Made by a program: the position numbers and the translations under genes. A stretch of DNA of 64,000 nucleotides, taken from NCBI GenBank assembly GCA_902765485.1, contig CACWZZ010000001.1, positions 154,629 to 218,628 on the forward strand. The letters are read 5' to 3'. Shown here in pieces: positions 32,775-41,397 of this stretch (the stretch's first letter is position 1; every line of letters begins with the position of its first letter). Below the pieces are notes generated by a model. That model was not told where the DNA came from. It saw nothing but the letters and a program-made list of their open reading frames with translations, and did not search any database. Source of the DNA: an uncultured Bacteroidales bacterium (GTDB lineage: Bacteria; Bacteroidota; Bacteroidia; Bacteroidales; Paludibacteraceae).

Positions 32775-34103
32775 ATGAAAAAGTTCCTTCGTATATTGTA
32801 CTTAGTTCCTCTGTCCTTCATGCTGACTGGCTGCTGGACGAGTATCTTCACGGTAGCGCCGACCGTTGAGCCGGTGGCTCCGGTGAAGACCGTTTATACG
32901 ACCACGGTGACCACTCCTGCGCCGAAACACACCACGGTGAACACGGTTACCGTGACCACCTACAACAGCGATCCGTGTTTCTATCTGGACTTGAATGCCG
33001 TGGCTGCAGCATTCGCTGAGAGCCGTTCGGTACGTGAGTTTGAGCAGATCCTCAACTCCAGCCGGTATATGATCAATAACTTGGATCTGAACCGTGACGG
33101 ATGGATCGATTACCTGCGTGTGATCGAGACCCACAGCGGCTATTATCACACGATGTTGATCCAGGCTTGTCTGGCTCCCGGTGTTTTCCAGGATGTTGCT
33201 ACGCTGATCGCGGAGCGCAGGACCAGCGCGCTGTATGTGGAGGTGGTAGGTGATCGGTACCTGTATGGATATAACTATATCGTCCGTCCGGTGTTCGTGA
33301 AACGTCCGCCGATCTGGGATGTGTTCGGCAGACCGACCTATGCTGTATGGACTTCGCCTTATCACTATGGCTATTTCCCGTCCTACTACACCCAGCCGAA
33401 ACCGATCTATCTGAACCACTACCAGGCGTACGTGACGACCTATATGTCGAACCATCATTATTGCCACACCTGCGAGTACCCGACGACGGTGTTCTATTCG
33501 AATTACACGAATATGACTCGTAATTCGTCCCGCAATGACTACGCTACCCAGCATCCGAACGATTCGTTTGAGCAACGAGTGACCCGCACGGCTTCGAGCA
33601 CGAACGGTGTCTCGGTGCGTAATGCCGGACAGCTCCGTCAGGAGGTGAATAAATCGCCGGCTAAAGAGGAAGCGAAAACGAGTACATCTACTAAAACTAG
33701 TACATCTAGTTCCACTAGTTCGACTAGATCGTCTAGTTCTTCTAGTACTACTAGTTCGACTAGATCGTCTAGTACAACTACTACTGCTGCCTCTTCCACC
33801 AAGACCGGCGGTACTTCGGCTCGCTCTACGAGCACGACGACCACTACTACGCGTTCGTCTGCTCCCTCAACGACCATCCAGACCAAGGTCAATAAAAGCG
33901 GTACGACCCGCACAACAGTGAAAACCACCGATGCATCAGGTCGTACCACTACGGTCAAGCGTGGAAGTAGTTCTTCTACTCGTTCCGGCAATACCTCTAC
34001 TCGTTCGAGCAGCACTTCCACTCGTACGAGCGGCTCGTCCGTCAGATCCTCTCAAGGTTCGAGCTCCGGATCCAGCCCTCGTTCGAGCCAACGCGGACGT
34101 TGA
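32775..34103 (+). CDS. Putative lipoprotein with Ser/Thr/Arg-rich C-terminal tail
   Basis: The 442-residue product has a lipoprotein signal (LSFMLTGC, Cys near 21), an N-terminal domain of about 200 residues rich in Tyr, and an aromatic middle (HYGYFPSYYTQPK). From about residue 290 to the end it is almost entirely Ser, Thr and Arg (SSTSSTRSSSSSSTTSSTRS-type). The coding DNA of that tail has 24-base direct repeats and many CTAG tetranucleotides. The start is 12 bases after infB, so it may be read through from that operon. Its last 62 bases overlap the 3' end of the convergent batE. No family is recognised. Such a tail could bind the cell wall or DNA, or be glycosylated. Confidence 0.75.
   Translation: MKKFLRILYLVPLSFMLTGCWTSIFTVAPTVEPVAPVKTVYTTTVTTPAPKHTTVNTVTVTTYNSDPCFYLDLNAVAAAFAESRSVREFEQILNSSRYMINNLDLNRDGWIDYLRVIETHSGYYHTMLIQACLAPGVFQDVATLIAERRTSALYVEVVGDRYLYGYNYIVRPVFVKRPPIWDVFGRPTYAVWTSPYHYGYFPSYYTQPKPIYLNHYQAYVTTYMSNHHYCHTCEYPTTVFYSNYTNMTRNSSRNDYATQHPNDSFEQRVTRTASSTNGVSVRNAGQLRQEVNKSPAKEEAKTSTSTKTSTSSSTSSTRSSSSSSTTSSTRSSSTTTTAASSTKTGGTSARSTSTTTTTTRSSAPSTTIQTKVNKSGTTRTTVKTTDASGRTTTVKRGSSSSTRSGNTSTRSSSTSTRTSGSSVRSSQGSSSGSSPRSSQRGR
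33714..33773 (+). repeat. Pair of 24-base direct repeats, CTAG-rich
   Basis: Two identical 24-base copies (33714-33737 and 33750-33773), each starting ACTAGTTCGACTAG and ending GTCTAGT, lie inside the Ser/Thr-rich coding tail, surrounded by further CTAG motifs. Confidence 0.85.
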
Positions 34104-34809
34104 CCCATTCGCCGATCGTCTCACGGATAGACACTTTGGTGCCTTCGTGAAGAGTGAAAAGATCGGTGCCGGAGCGATCCGGTGAAGACTTGGCATTGAC
34201 GACACCCTGTGTGATGATTGCTTCATTGCGCAGGGTGTCTCTATTATGCAGCGAAGCTGCGTTGAGACCCGTGACGAGCGAGAAGAGTAGGGCAATCCAT
34301 GCGGTATGGAATGCCGTCTTGCGCACCCACATAGCGCGTCCCAATAGGAACAGCAGCAGCCCTGCCAGCGCCAGAATAAAGAGCGCAATAGAACTCCGGA
34401 TCCATGTGCGTTCGCTTAACTGATTGCGAACCGTGCGTGCCCAAGAGGACAGGAAGAAATCCTGCTCCGGGATATTATCTACAATCCTGCTCTGCGCAAA
34501 AGCCAAGTTGTATTTGGCGTCCTTGTAGTTCGGCTTCAGCCGCAGGGCGCGCTCATAACTGAGAATCGCCTGTGCCAACTCGCCTTGTTTGAACCGCGCA
34601 TTGCCGAGATTGTAATACAGGGTCGCATTCGGCTGCTCGTCCAATAGGCTCTGGTATATCGTCGCTGCCTCGTCGTACCGCCCGTCCGCATACGCGGCAT
34701 TAGCTGCCTCAAAATCGCTCTGCGCATAAGAGAACGTACATAAGAGAAGTGTCGCCGCAAGGCACAATCCTCTAAACTCTAAACTCTCAACTCTAAACTT
34801 TATCATCAT
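34042..34809 (-). CDS. batE: BatE: TPR/SH3 membrane protein
   Basis: The 255-residue product ends the Bat (Bacteroides aerotolerance) operon. It has a signal-like N-terminus (ending FSYAQ), two to three TPR units (FEAANAAYADGRYDEAATIY, NATLYYNLGNARFKQGELAQ), two membrane spans (about 137-158 and 168-187), and a C-terminal SH3-like domain ending GEWVNVRVGSNEGWIRSSNLERI (given as the family's usual closing pattern). The start overlaps the batD stop (ATGA). The first codons lie in a tandem AGAGTTT-type repeat, which encodes KFRVESLEFR. The 3' end overlaps the convergent lipoprotein gene by 62 bases. Confidence 0.85.
   Translation of the reverse strand: MMIKFRVESLEFRGLCLAATLLLCTFSYAQSDFEAANAAYADGRYDEAATIYQSLLDEQPNATLYYNLGNARFKQGELAQAILSYERALRLKPNYKDAKYNLAFAQSRIVDNIPEQDFFLSSWARTVRNQLSERTWIRSSIALFILALAGLLLFLLGRAMWVRKTAFHTAWIALLFSLVTGLNAASLHNRDTLRNEAIITQGVVNAKSSPDRSGTDLFTLHEGTKVSIRETIGEWVNVRVGSNEGWIRSSNLERI
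34771..34800. repeat. Tandem heptamer repeat at the batE start
   Basis: Four units of TCTAAAC/TCTCAAC on the plus strand (AGAGTTTAGAGTT in the sense direction) just inside the batE coding start. Confidence 0.75.
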
Positions 34810-36662
34810 ATCTTTTCGTTTTCCAGTTTGTTAATCAGGTTCGTTGTGTCGGCATAGAGGTCGTCCATCGCATGGTCGGTAGCGGGCGCATAGCGCGCAA
34901 ACTCCGCCGTAGAGAGCACCGCCATCACCTCTTTGATCAGCTCCTCCGAAACGCCCTTCTGGCGCAGGATCGAAGCGATATTTTCCTTATTCAGATCTGC
35001 CGTTGGGATAGAGAGACGGTCAGACAGGTACGTCCACGCCGCGCGTTCGATCTCTTCGTAGAAATGGTCTTTGTCGTTCGCCTTCAGGGCAGCGGCTGCG
35101 GCTTTCAGACGCTTCTGGGCTACCTTGTTGGCGCGTTTATACCGCATGCGGGTAATATCGGCTGCCTCTTTGATCTGCTTGCGCAGCACAACGAGCAAAA
35201 TCAATGCAATAATCAGGGGCACAACGTACCACAGCCAGATCCACTGATAGTTGATAGCTGAACGCTGACGGCTGACTGCTGATGGCTTCTTCGTATCAAT
35301 ATAACGAATGTCGGAACCCAGTTGCTTGATGTCCTCTTTCTGGGTGTAACTGATCACGCCGGAAGGCTGGCTGCCATTCGCCGTCGGCTCTCCTGCACCG
35401 CGTTTCACTAAGATCGTGTACTCCGGCGTCGAGAGTGTCTTGTAGGCTTTCTCATCGATGTCGAAATAACTGAACTTCACCGCCGGAATCGTATATTCGC
35501 CTGCCGAACGCGGAATAGCGAGGTACTCGATCGATTTGGTACCACTCACACCCGCTGTAGTCGTGTTGAAATTATTGGTCACTTTGGGATCGTAAGGTTC
35601 GAATCCTTCAGGCCAGTCGATCGCCGGCGTCTTCAGCAGTTTCATGTTACCCGAACCGGCAATGTCCAAACGGATAGTGACCGCCTCGTTGGCTTGTATC
35701 TCGGTCTGCGAGATCGACGGCGTGAGTGTGAACCGTCCAACGCCTCCGCTGAATCCTGCCGGCTTGCCACCCGGCAGCGCCGCTACATGGATCGTCACAC
35801 CCGGAGCGGTCAGCATGCGCGTCACGTTGGTGTATGAACCGAAGAAATCGTCAAAGATAGACCGTGGCCTTTGCTGTACCTGCACGCGCAGCACGGCTTC
35901 GAAATTAGCCGGATCAATCTTGATCTCACCGGAGTGTTGCGGGTAAAGGATCGTGCGGTAGAGCACCGCAGTCTGGTAATTGCGACCGTTGTAATGTTCC
36001 AACTCCGTTTGGATCTCGCCTTGCTCCAGCTCTTGTTTCAGGAACCCGGTGAACTCCGGCAACTTGGTGTTGTTGGTCAGCTGCGCTACGTCCACATTCG
36101 CGAAATAGAGTTTGTAAGTCACCATCAGCGCCTCTTGCTCATGCACGCGCGTTTTGGATGCGATCGTCCGCACAAAGAGGTTCTCCGAAGAGACGTTCCC
36201 GCCTTGACTGCTTTGACTGCTTGAATTGCCGGAGGTACTCTGACCCCTTCCTTGAGGGGCTTGGGGAGAAGCTTCCTCATCCTCCGGTAGCACTTGAATC
36301 CGCACACCGTTCGACTGAACATTCTCGCCGTCCACTTTGATGGTCGCGGGACCGATGGTAAAGGTGCCTGCCGTGCGTGCCATCAGCATATACGTGTACG
36401 TCTGCTCGAACGACGAAGTGCGCTTGCCGTTGACGAACGACGTGCTGCTGCTCGTGCTGGTGTACGGACCGGACAGCACGTCAAAATCCGTAAACTCCGG
36501 CGCACGCAGATCGCGGCTGCGTTGGTTAACCGAATAGGTCAACTGAAACGGACGACCTACCACCACCTGTTTAGGCGCTTGCGCCCTGAAAACAACCTCA
36601 TCGGCAAACGCCGTAAGGGCGATGCCGACGAGGAGGAATAATATGGAAAATCTATGCTTCAT
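34806..36662 (-). CDS. batD: BatD: oxygen-tolerance protein
   Basis: The 618-residue product has a signal peptide (start MKHRFSILFLLVGIALTAFA) and a long periplasmic part of Ig-like beta domains (DEVVFRAQAPKQVVVGRPFQLTY opens the conserved PF13584 region). One membrane span near 475-495 (IWLWYVVPLIIALILLVVL) is followed by a cytoplasmic helical tail. BatD is thought to form a membrane complex with the VWA proteins BatA and BatB. The start at 36662 gives a clean signal peptide. A repeat of the CTGACGGCTGAC family lies in frame before the membrane span (encoding KPSAVSRQRSAI). It overlaps batE by four bases. Confidence 0.9.
   Translation of the reverse strand: MKHRFSILFLLVGIALTAFADEVVFRAQAPKQVVVGRPFQLTYSVNQRSRDLRAPEFTDFDVLSGPYTSTSSSTSFVNGKRTSSFEQTYTYMLMARTAGTFTIGPATIKVDGENVQSNGVRIQVLPEDEEASPQAPQGRGQSTSGNSSSQSSQGGNVSSENLFVRTIASKTRVHEQEALMVTYKLYFANVDVAQLTNNTKLPEFTGFLKQELEQGEIQTELEHYNGRNYQTAVLYRTILYPQHSGEIKIDPANFEAVLRVQVQQRPRSIFDDFFGSYTNVTRMLTAPGVTIHVAALPGGKPAGFSGGVGRFTLTPSISQTEIQANEAVTIRLDIAGSGNMKLLKTPAIDWPEGFEPYDPKVTNNFNTTTAGVSGTKSIEYLAIPRSAGEYTIPAVKFSYFDIDEKAYKTLSTPEYTILVKRGAGEPTANGSQPSGVISYTQKEDIKQLGSDIRYIDTKKPSAVSRQRSAINYQWIWLWYVVPLIIALILLVVLRKQIKEAADITRMRYKRANKVAQKRLKAAAAALKANDKDHFYEEIERAAWTYLSDRLSIPTADLNKENIASILRQKGVSEELIKEVMAVLSTAEFARYAPATDHAMDDLYADTTNLINKLENEKI
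35243..35288. repeat. CTGACGGCTGA-family repeat in batD
   Basis: Four units (CTGATAGTTGATAG, CTGAACG, CTGACGGCTGA, CTGCTGATGGCT) lie in frame just before the membrane span of BatD. Confidence 0.75.
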
Positions 36663-36668
36663 AATATA

Positions 36669-36700
36669 AATCGTAAATCGTAAATTGTCCAATTGTAAAT
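36669..36700. repeat. Short tandem repeat upstream of batD
   Basis: Units of TCGTAAA/TTGTAAA/TTGTCCAA fill the gap between batC and the batD start codon. Confidence 0.6.
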
Positions 36701-36704
36701 GGTT

Positions 36705-37394
36705 TTACCATTCTTTCTCAACTCTTCTCTTTCTCCCTTGCTGGCGCTGCAATTTCTCCTGCGTGTCTTGCTCATCTTGCTCCAGGGCTTGCAGGATCTG
36801 CTCTGCCGTCTCTTTGTCCATCTTGTCTTGCTGCTCCTGCGGTTGTTGCTCTTGCTGCTGCTCCTGTTGGTCTTGGTTCTGCTCCTGTTGTTGCTGTTGC
36901 TGCTGGTCTTGTTTCTGATCCTGCTTGTCTTGGTTCTGTTGCTGTTGTTGCTGTTGTTGCTGCAACATCTCCATCGCTTTCACCAGATTGTATCGCGTGT
37001 CATTATCTTTCGGGTTCGCACGCAGCGACTCCTGATAAGCCGCGACCGCTTTGTCGTATTGCTGTTGCGCAAAATTGCAATTGCCGATGTTGTGCATCGA
37101 CTTGGCATACCGTTCTTTGTCGGTTTTCTTGTCCAGCATTTTCGCAGCGGTCTCAAACTCAGCCTGCGCATCGGCATACTTATCTTGCCTGTAGAGCGCA
37201 TCGCCGAGGTTGTAATGCGCTTCGTAACTGTCCTTGTTGGTCTCGATCGCACGCCTGTAATCCACCTCTGCTTCGGTGAACTCCTGCTGCCGATAGTTGC
37301 GGTTCCCTTTCCGCACATCGCCTGCCTCTTTCTGTGCAAAAAGCGACATCGAGACCATTAGCAGACTGCCAAATATAACTACTATCTTCTTCAT
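36705..37394 (-). CDS. batC: BatC: TPR protein with polyglutamine tail
   Basis: The 229-residue product has a signal peptide (MKKIVVIFGSLLMVSMSLFAQ) and three TPR-type repeats (EAEVDYRRAIETNKDSYEAHYN, GDALYRQDKYADAQAEFE, NCNFAQQQYDKAVAAYQESL). A long Gln-rich segment follows (about 125-200, runs of eight to ten Q broken by D, K, E and N). TPRs bind partner proteins, here presumably the other Bat proteins. The CAG/CAA runs make the gene prone to slippage, though mixed codons reduce this. The start at 37394 is preferred to 37421. Confidence 0.85.
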   Translation of the reverse strand: MKKIVVIFGSLLMVSMSLFAQKEAGDVRKGNRNYRQQEFTEAEVDYRRAIETNKDSYEAHYNLGDALYRQDKYADAQAEFETAAKMLDKKTDKERYAKSMHNIGNCNFAQQQYDKAVAAYQESLRANPKDNDTRYNLVKAMEMLQQQQQQQQQNQDKQDQKQDQQQQQQQEQNQDQQEQQQEQQPQEQQDKMDKETAEQILQALEQDEQDTQEKLQRQQGRKRRVEKEW

Positions 37395-37401
37395 AATGTA
37401 C

Positions 37402-38445
37402 TTATTCTTGATTCTTGACACCTGATTCTCCGAAAATATCCAGCCTTGTGATCGCTTTGTTCTTGCGGTTGAAGATAAAGAAATCGATCACCAGCAGCAG
37501 CAATGCGAACAAAGCAAAACTTTGAAACTGCTCGTTGTAGTCGGTGAAGACCTGTGTCTCTATCTCCTGTTTGCCCAGTTTGTCCAGCTCTTTCTGGATG
37601 GCTTTGGTGGCGGTGTTGGTGTTGTCGCAGCGGACATAGATACCTCCTCCGGCTTGCGCGATCTCGCGGCACATCTCTTCGTTGAGACGGCTCACCACCA
37701 CATTTCCTTGACGGTCTTTGATGAAATTATTGGTGCCGGGCAGAGGAATAGGACTTCCTTCGGGCTTGCCGATACCGACTACCAGCACGCGGATACCTTG
37801 TTCTTTGGCGCGCTGCGCAACGGCTACTGCATCGTCCTCATGGTTCTCGCCATCGGTGATCAGAATGATCGCACGACTCGCGTCGCTCTGTTCGCCGAAA
37901 CAGCGGATCGAAGTGCTCAAAGCCGCACCGATAGCCGTTCCTTGCGTCTTGATCAACTCCGGCTTGATCGAGTTGAGAAACATCTTCGCAGACACGTAGT
38001 CGCAGGTGATCGGCAACTGAACGAATGCGTCACCGGCGAAAACCACCAGACCCACTTTGTCGTCCACCATGTTGTCCATCAACTTACTCAACATCTGTTT
38101 CGCGCGGTCCAGACGGTTCGGCGCTACGTCCTCCGCCAGCATGGAGTTGGATATATCCAGTGCCACAACGGCTTCGATGCCTTGCCGTTTCTCCGTGCGT
38201 TCACTCTGACCAAATTGCGGACGTGCGGCGGCTACGATCAGTAGCGTCAGAGCTACCATCAGAATCGTAAACTTAACCGTTGGACGTACACGGCTGGCGT
38301 TAGGCATTAACTGCTCCATCAGCTCCGCATCGCCGAACTCCTCCAACTGTTTTCTTTTCCGCTTGGTGTACCAGAAATAGGCGATTGCAAAAGCCGGTAC
38401 CGTCCACAGCAGCCATAATATCTCTATATTTGCAAACCTAAACAT
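37402..38445 (-). CDS. batB: BatB: von Willebrand factor A membrane protein
   Basis: The 347-residue product has N-terminal membrane spans (about 9-26 and 58-74), a VWA domain and a C-terminal span (about 309-327). The metal-binding MIDAS motif DISNS is at 97-101, with further MIDAS residues in QGTAIGAAL and LITDGENHED. It binds divalent metal and is believed to work with BatA in envelope maintenance. It starts 55 bases after batA, and that gap is filled by a tandem repeat. Confidence 0.92.
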   Translation of the reverse strand: MFRFANIEILWLLWTVPAFAIAYFWYTKRKRKQLEEFGDAELMEQLMPNASRVRPTVKFTILMVALTLLIVAAARPQFGQSERTEKRQGIEAVVALDISNSMLAEDVAPNRLDRAKQMLSKLMDNMVDDKVGLVVFAGDAFVQLPITCDYVSAKMFLNSIKPELIKTQGTAIGAALSTSIRCFGEQSDASRAIILITDGENHEDDAVAVAQRAKEQGIRVLVVGIGKPEGSPIPLPGTNNFIKDRQGNVVVSRLNEEMCREIAQAGGGIYVRCDNTNTATKAIQKELDKLGKQEIETQVFTDYNEQFQSFALFALLLLVIDFFIFNRKNKAITRLDIFGESGVKNQE

Positions 38446-38446
38446 G

Positions 38447-38499
38447 AATCTTCAAATTTTCAAATCTTCAAATCTTCAAATTTTCAAATCTTCAAATCT
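38447..38499. repeat. Tandem repeat between batA and batB
   Basis: About six units of TTCAAATYT (8-9 bases) occupy the whole gap immediately before the batB start codon. Confidence 0.85.
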
Positions 38500-39486
38500 C
38501 TAATTACTAATCGTGCGTAGCACAAAATATCGTATGATCACTTCCAGCAGCAGGCAGATCAATGCCGCATACAGGAACGGCGCGAAGTTCTCTGTGTGCT
38601 TCGAATACTCCCGCACGCGCAGTTTCGTCTTCTCCAGCTGGTCAATCTGCTCGTAGATGCGTTTCAAACTCCCGTTGTCCGTCGCGCGGAAATACTGACC
38701 GCCGGTCGTCTCGGCAATGCGGCGCAAAGTGCCTTCATCGAACTCCGAATCCATCGTCACGTACTGTCGTCCCATCGGAGTGTTCACCGGCACGCGCGTC
38801 TGACCGTAACTGCCGACGCCGACCGTATAGACACGGATCCCGAAACTCTTGGCGATCTCAGCCGCCGTCTGCGGGTCAATGTCGCCGCGGTTGTTACTAC
38901 CATCGGTCAGCAATATCACCACTTTCGATTTCGTCTTGCTGTCTTTCATGCGGTTCACCGCGTTCGCCAGACCCAGACCGATTGCCGTTCCGTCTTCGAT
39001 CATACCGTATTCGACGGATTTGAACAGGTTGACGAGTACCGCATGGTCGGTCGTCAGCGGACATTGTGTGAAACTCTCGCCTGCGAAAACAACCAGACCG
39101 ATCTGGTCATTCGGACGGGCGATCACGAAGTCCGACGCCACTTGTTTGGCTGCCTCCAGACGATTCGGACGGAGGTCTTCTGCCAGCATCGTACCCGATA
39201 TATCGAGTGCCATCATAATGTCTATTCCCTCCGTGCTCTCCGATGACCAGCGGTTGGTCAACTGCGGCCGTGCGAGCGCGAGAGATAATAAGATCACTAC
39301 CGCCACACGCAGCAGAAACGGCACGTGCAGCATCCAAACTCGCCAGCTCTTGGGTTGCGCCGCCAGCGTTCGAGTGTCCGAGATCTGAACACTCGCATCG
39401 GCTTTCCGCAACTCATACCAATACCAGCCGATGATAGGAATCAGTAGCAGCAATAAGAATAAATATCCCGGATTAGCAAATGTCAT
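38500..39486 (-). CDS. batA: BatA: von Willebrand factor A membrane protein
   Basis: The 328-residue product resembles BatB: two N-terminal spans, a VWA domain with MIDAS motif DISGT (95-99) and later TAIGLGLA and LLTDGSNNRGD, and a C-terminal span. The ATG at 39486 is preceded by AAGGAGGAGGAATT, a strong Shine-Dalgarno sequence that is rare in this window. It lies inside the last codons of the upstream gene, whose stop overlaps this start by four bases. The operon context (moxR, DUF58, this gene, batB-E) is complete. Confidence 0.92.
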   Translation of the reverse strand: MTFANPGYLFLLLLLIPIIGWYWYELRKADASVQISDTRTLAAQPKSWRVWMLHVPFLLRVAVVILLSLALARPQLTNRWSSESTEGIDIMMALDISGTMLAEDLRPNRLEAAKQVASDFVIARPNDQIGLVVFAGESFTQCPLTTDHAVLVNLFKSVEYGMIEDGTAIGLGLANAVNRMKDSKTKSKVVILLTDGSNNRGDIDPQTAAEIAKSFGIRVYTVGVGSYGQTRVPVNTPMGRQYVTMDSEFDEGTLRRIAETTGGQYFRATDNGSLKRIYEQIDQLEKTKLRVREYSKHTENFAPFLYAALICLLLEVIIRYFVLRTISN

Positions 39487-40427
39487 AATTCCTCCTCCTT
39501 TGTACATTGGTACTGCCCACCTGGCCCACTTGGTACTTCCTTTGTCTCTTTCACAAAGTCATAAGCGGTCGTCAGGGCGCTCTCGTTCTCGTCCGGCGTG
39601 GTGTGCCATTTGGCGAATTTCACGAGGTCCGCCGTGCGCAGCATGGCTGCCAACCGCTCATAGAGCGCTTTCCCGTCGCTATCCAATGGCAAATTACCAT
39701 TCACCAATAGAGGCTTCACCTCTCGTAATGTCTCCTCGCTCGTCTTCTCCGTGCTCTGCACGCCAAAACGGCGACTGATGTACTCGCGCACGACGTCGGT
39801 CAACTCGGTCTGGTATTCTTTCACCTTACCGTCCTTCCAAATCTTCGCCGCCTTGATCTCGTCCAGCTTCTCCAAAGCCACCTCGTCTGCCGGACGCAGT
39901 AACTCAGGATCGATCGGCTCTTCTTCGCGGCGGGTATAAGTGTCGTATTTGCGCCACAGCCAGAAACCAAGTGCGATCAGTCCGCAACTCAGCAGCACAA
40001 TCAAAATCCATCGGATGATCCCCCACCAATAGATCGGAGCATTCTCGATATCTTTGATATCGGTGATCGCGAGCGTCGTGTCCACCTCAAACGGCTGAAT
40101 GACGTTTAGCGCCATAGGCTCTGTCCAAAAAGTGTCCTCGCCGCTGGCGATGGCGATCGGACTGATGGAGAAAAGGCTGTCCTTGAAACTCGTCAATTTC
40201 AGATCTTGGTGAATCTGAACCCGTCCGTCGGGCAGGGTAGTGGTGTCCGGCGAAGTGCGATCAACGATCTCGATGCCCTCCTGCAACTGCGCGCCGAAAA
40301 CGGGCCATTCCACTTGCTCGCTTGCCTCATGCGTCACGCTCAAATGCATGTCCGTCTGGTCGCCGATCATCAGCATCGTCGAGTCGATACTCGCACTCAC
40401 TACTATCGCTAATAAAATATTAAACAT
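39483..40427 (-). CDS. Bat-operon membrane protein (BatD-like accessory)
   Basis: The 314-residue product has a signal peptide or N-terminal anchor, a periplasmic beta domain of about 110 residues (SVTHEASEQVEWPVFG), and one membrane span (about 135-158, WGIIRWILIVLLSCGLIALGFW). A cytoplasmic helical part contains VVREYISRRFGV, a segment commonly found in the protein between DUF58 and BatA in Bacteroidota. It is translationally coupled to batA. The exact function is unknown; it is probably a structural partner of the Bat complex. Confidence 0.8.
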   Translation of the reverse strand: MFNILLAIVVSASIDSTMLMIGDQTDMHLSVTHEASEQVEWPVFGAQLQEGIEIVDRTSPDTTTLPDGRVQIHQDLKLTSFKDSLFSISPIAIASGEDTFWTEPMALNVIQPFEVDTTLAITDIKDIENAPIYWWGIIRWILIVLLSCGLIALGFWLWRKYDTYTRREEEPIDPELLRPADEVALEKLDEIKAAKIWKDGKVKEYQTELTDVVREYISRRFGVQSTEKTSEETLREVKPLLVNGNLPLDSDGKALYERLAAMLRTADLVKFAKWHTTPDENESALTTAYDFVKETKEVPSGPGGQYQCTKEEEL

Positions 40428-40460
40428 TGTGCATTTTTCGCGCATCATTGCGCGAACATT

Positions 40461-40488
40461 AATTCTCAATTTTCAATTCTCAATTGTG
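40461..40488. repeat. Tandem repeat between the DUF58 gene and the next gene
   Basis: Three units of ATTCTCAATTTTCA-type sequence (10-13 bases) lie upstream of the 40427 start and cover the last codons of the DUF58 gene. Confidence 0.7.
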
Positions 40489-41364
40489 AAAAAGCATCAT
40501 CAGCTTTTTCACATAGTCTTCATCCGTCCGGATCTCAACATGGTTCATGCCGGTCTTGTTGTACATCTCTTCGAGTGCCGCTTGTTGAGCCCGCCATGCC
40601 TCGGCATAAGCGTTCCGCACACTCGCCACAGACGTGTCCGTCCAAACGCGCGCACCCGTCTCAGGGTCTTTCACTTTCAGCAGCCCCACATCCGGCAGCT
40701 CTGCGTCACGCCGGTCATAGATCTGTATAGCACTCAGATCATGTTTCCGGCTCGCAATCACTACGGGCTCCACGTGCCCCCTCCCTACGGGGGAGGGTTG
40801 GGGTGGGGCTATGAAATCGCTTATCACAAACGCCGTGCAACGTCTCTTCTGCGCATTCGTCAGGTATTGAAGAGCCGCATTCAGATCCGTCCCATGATGT
40901 TCCGGCTCAAAACTCAACAGTTCGCGAATGATATGCAGCACATGGCTCTTGCCTTTCTTGGGAGGAATAAATTTCTCCACTTGGTCGCTGAAGAAGATCA
41001 CGCCCACCTTATCGTTGTTCTCTATGGTCGAGAATGCGAGTGTCGCGGCTACTTCGGCTATCGTGTCGCGTTTCATCTGGCTTACTGTGCCAAAATTACG
41101 GCTTCCGCTGACATCGACAAGCAACATCACCGTCAACTCGCGCTCCTCTTCATAGACCTTGATATAGGGTCGGTTCATACGGGCGGTCACGTTCCAGTCG
41201 ATCGACCGAACGTCGTCACCCGGCTGGTATTCGCGCACCTCGCTGAACGCCATACCACGACCTTTGAATTGGCTGTGGTATTCGCCTGCGAAGATATTCC
41301 GACTCAACCCGTGCGTCTTGATCTCTATCTTCCGAACCTTCTGTAATAACTCTTCTGAAGTCAT
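40480..41364 (-). CDS. DUF58 protein of the moxR-bat operon
   Basis: The 294-residue product is a DUF58 protein, a VWA-like fold that accompanies MoxR ATPases. It carries the family signature REYQPGDDVRSIDWNVTAR (about 43-62) and the degenerate MIDAS DVSGS (about 84-88). Such proteins are thought to be substrates or adaptors of MoxR. A palindromic repeat inserted in frame at 40776-40810 encodes PPQPSPVGRG, which is not part of the family. It starts 33 bases after moxR. Confidence 0.9.
   Translation of the reverse strand: MTSEELLQKVRKIEIKTHGLSRNIFAGEYHSQFKGRGMAFSEVREYQPGDDVRSIDWNVTARMNRPYIKVYEEERELTVMLLVDVSGSRNFGTVSQMKRDTIAEVAATLAFSTIENNDKVGVIFFSDQVEKFIPPKKGKSHVLHIIRELLSFEPEHHGTDLNAALQYLTNAQKRRCTAFVISDFIAPPQPSPVGRGHVEPVVIASRKHDLSAIQIYDRRDAELPDVGLLKVKDPETGARVWTDTSVASVRNAYAEAWRAQQAALEEMYNKTGMNHVEIRTDEDYVKKLMMLFHN
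40776..40810. repeat. Palindromic dispersed repeat, copy A (in the DUF58 gene)
   Basis: CCCCCTCCCTACGGGGGAGG is palindromic and is followed by GTTGGGGTGGGGCT. The same layout (CCCTCTC-loop-GAGAGGG, then GGGGTGAGG) occurs at 62212 and 62834. Confidence 0.75.
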
Positions 41365-41397
41365 AATATGTATCCGCCAAGTTTGGCGGATCCCCCA

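Noticed and set aside
36699-37361. Poly-leucine open frame on the plus strand
   Set aside because: Antisense translation of the polyglutamine tail of BatC.
40240-41346. 368-residue open frame on the plus strand opposite the DUF58 gene
   Set aside because: It is antisense to a gene with clear family signatures, and the composition is typical of a mirror frame.
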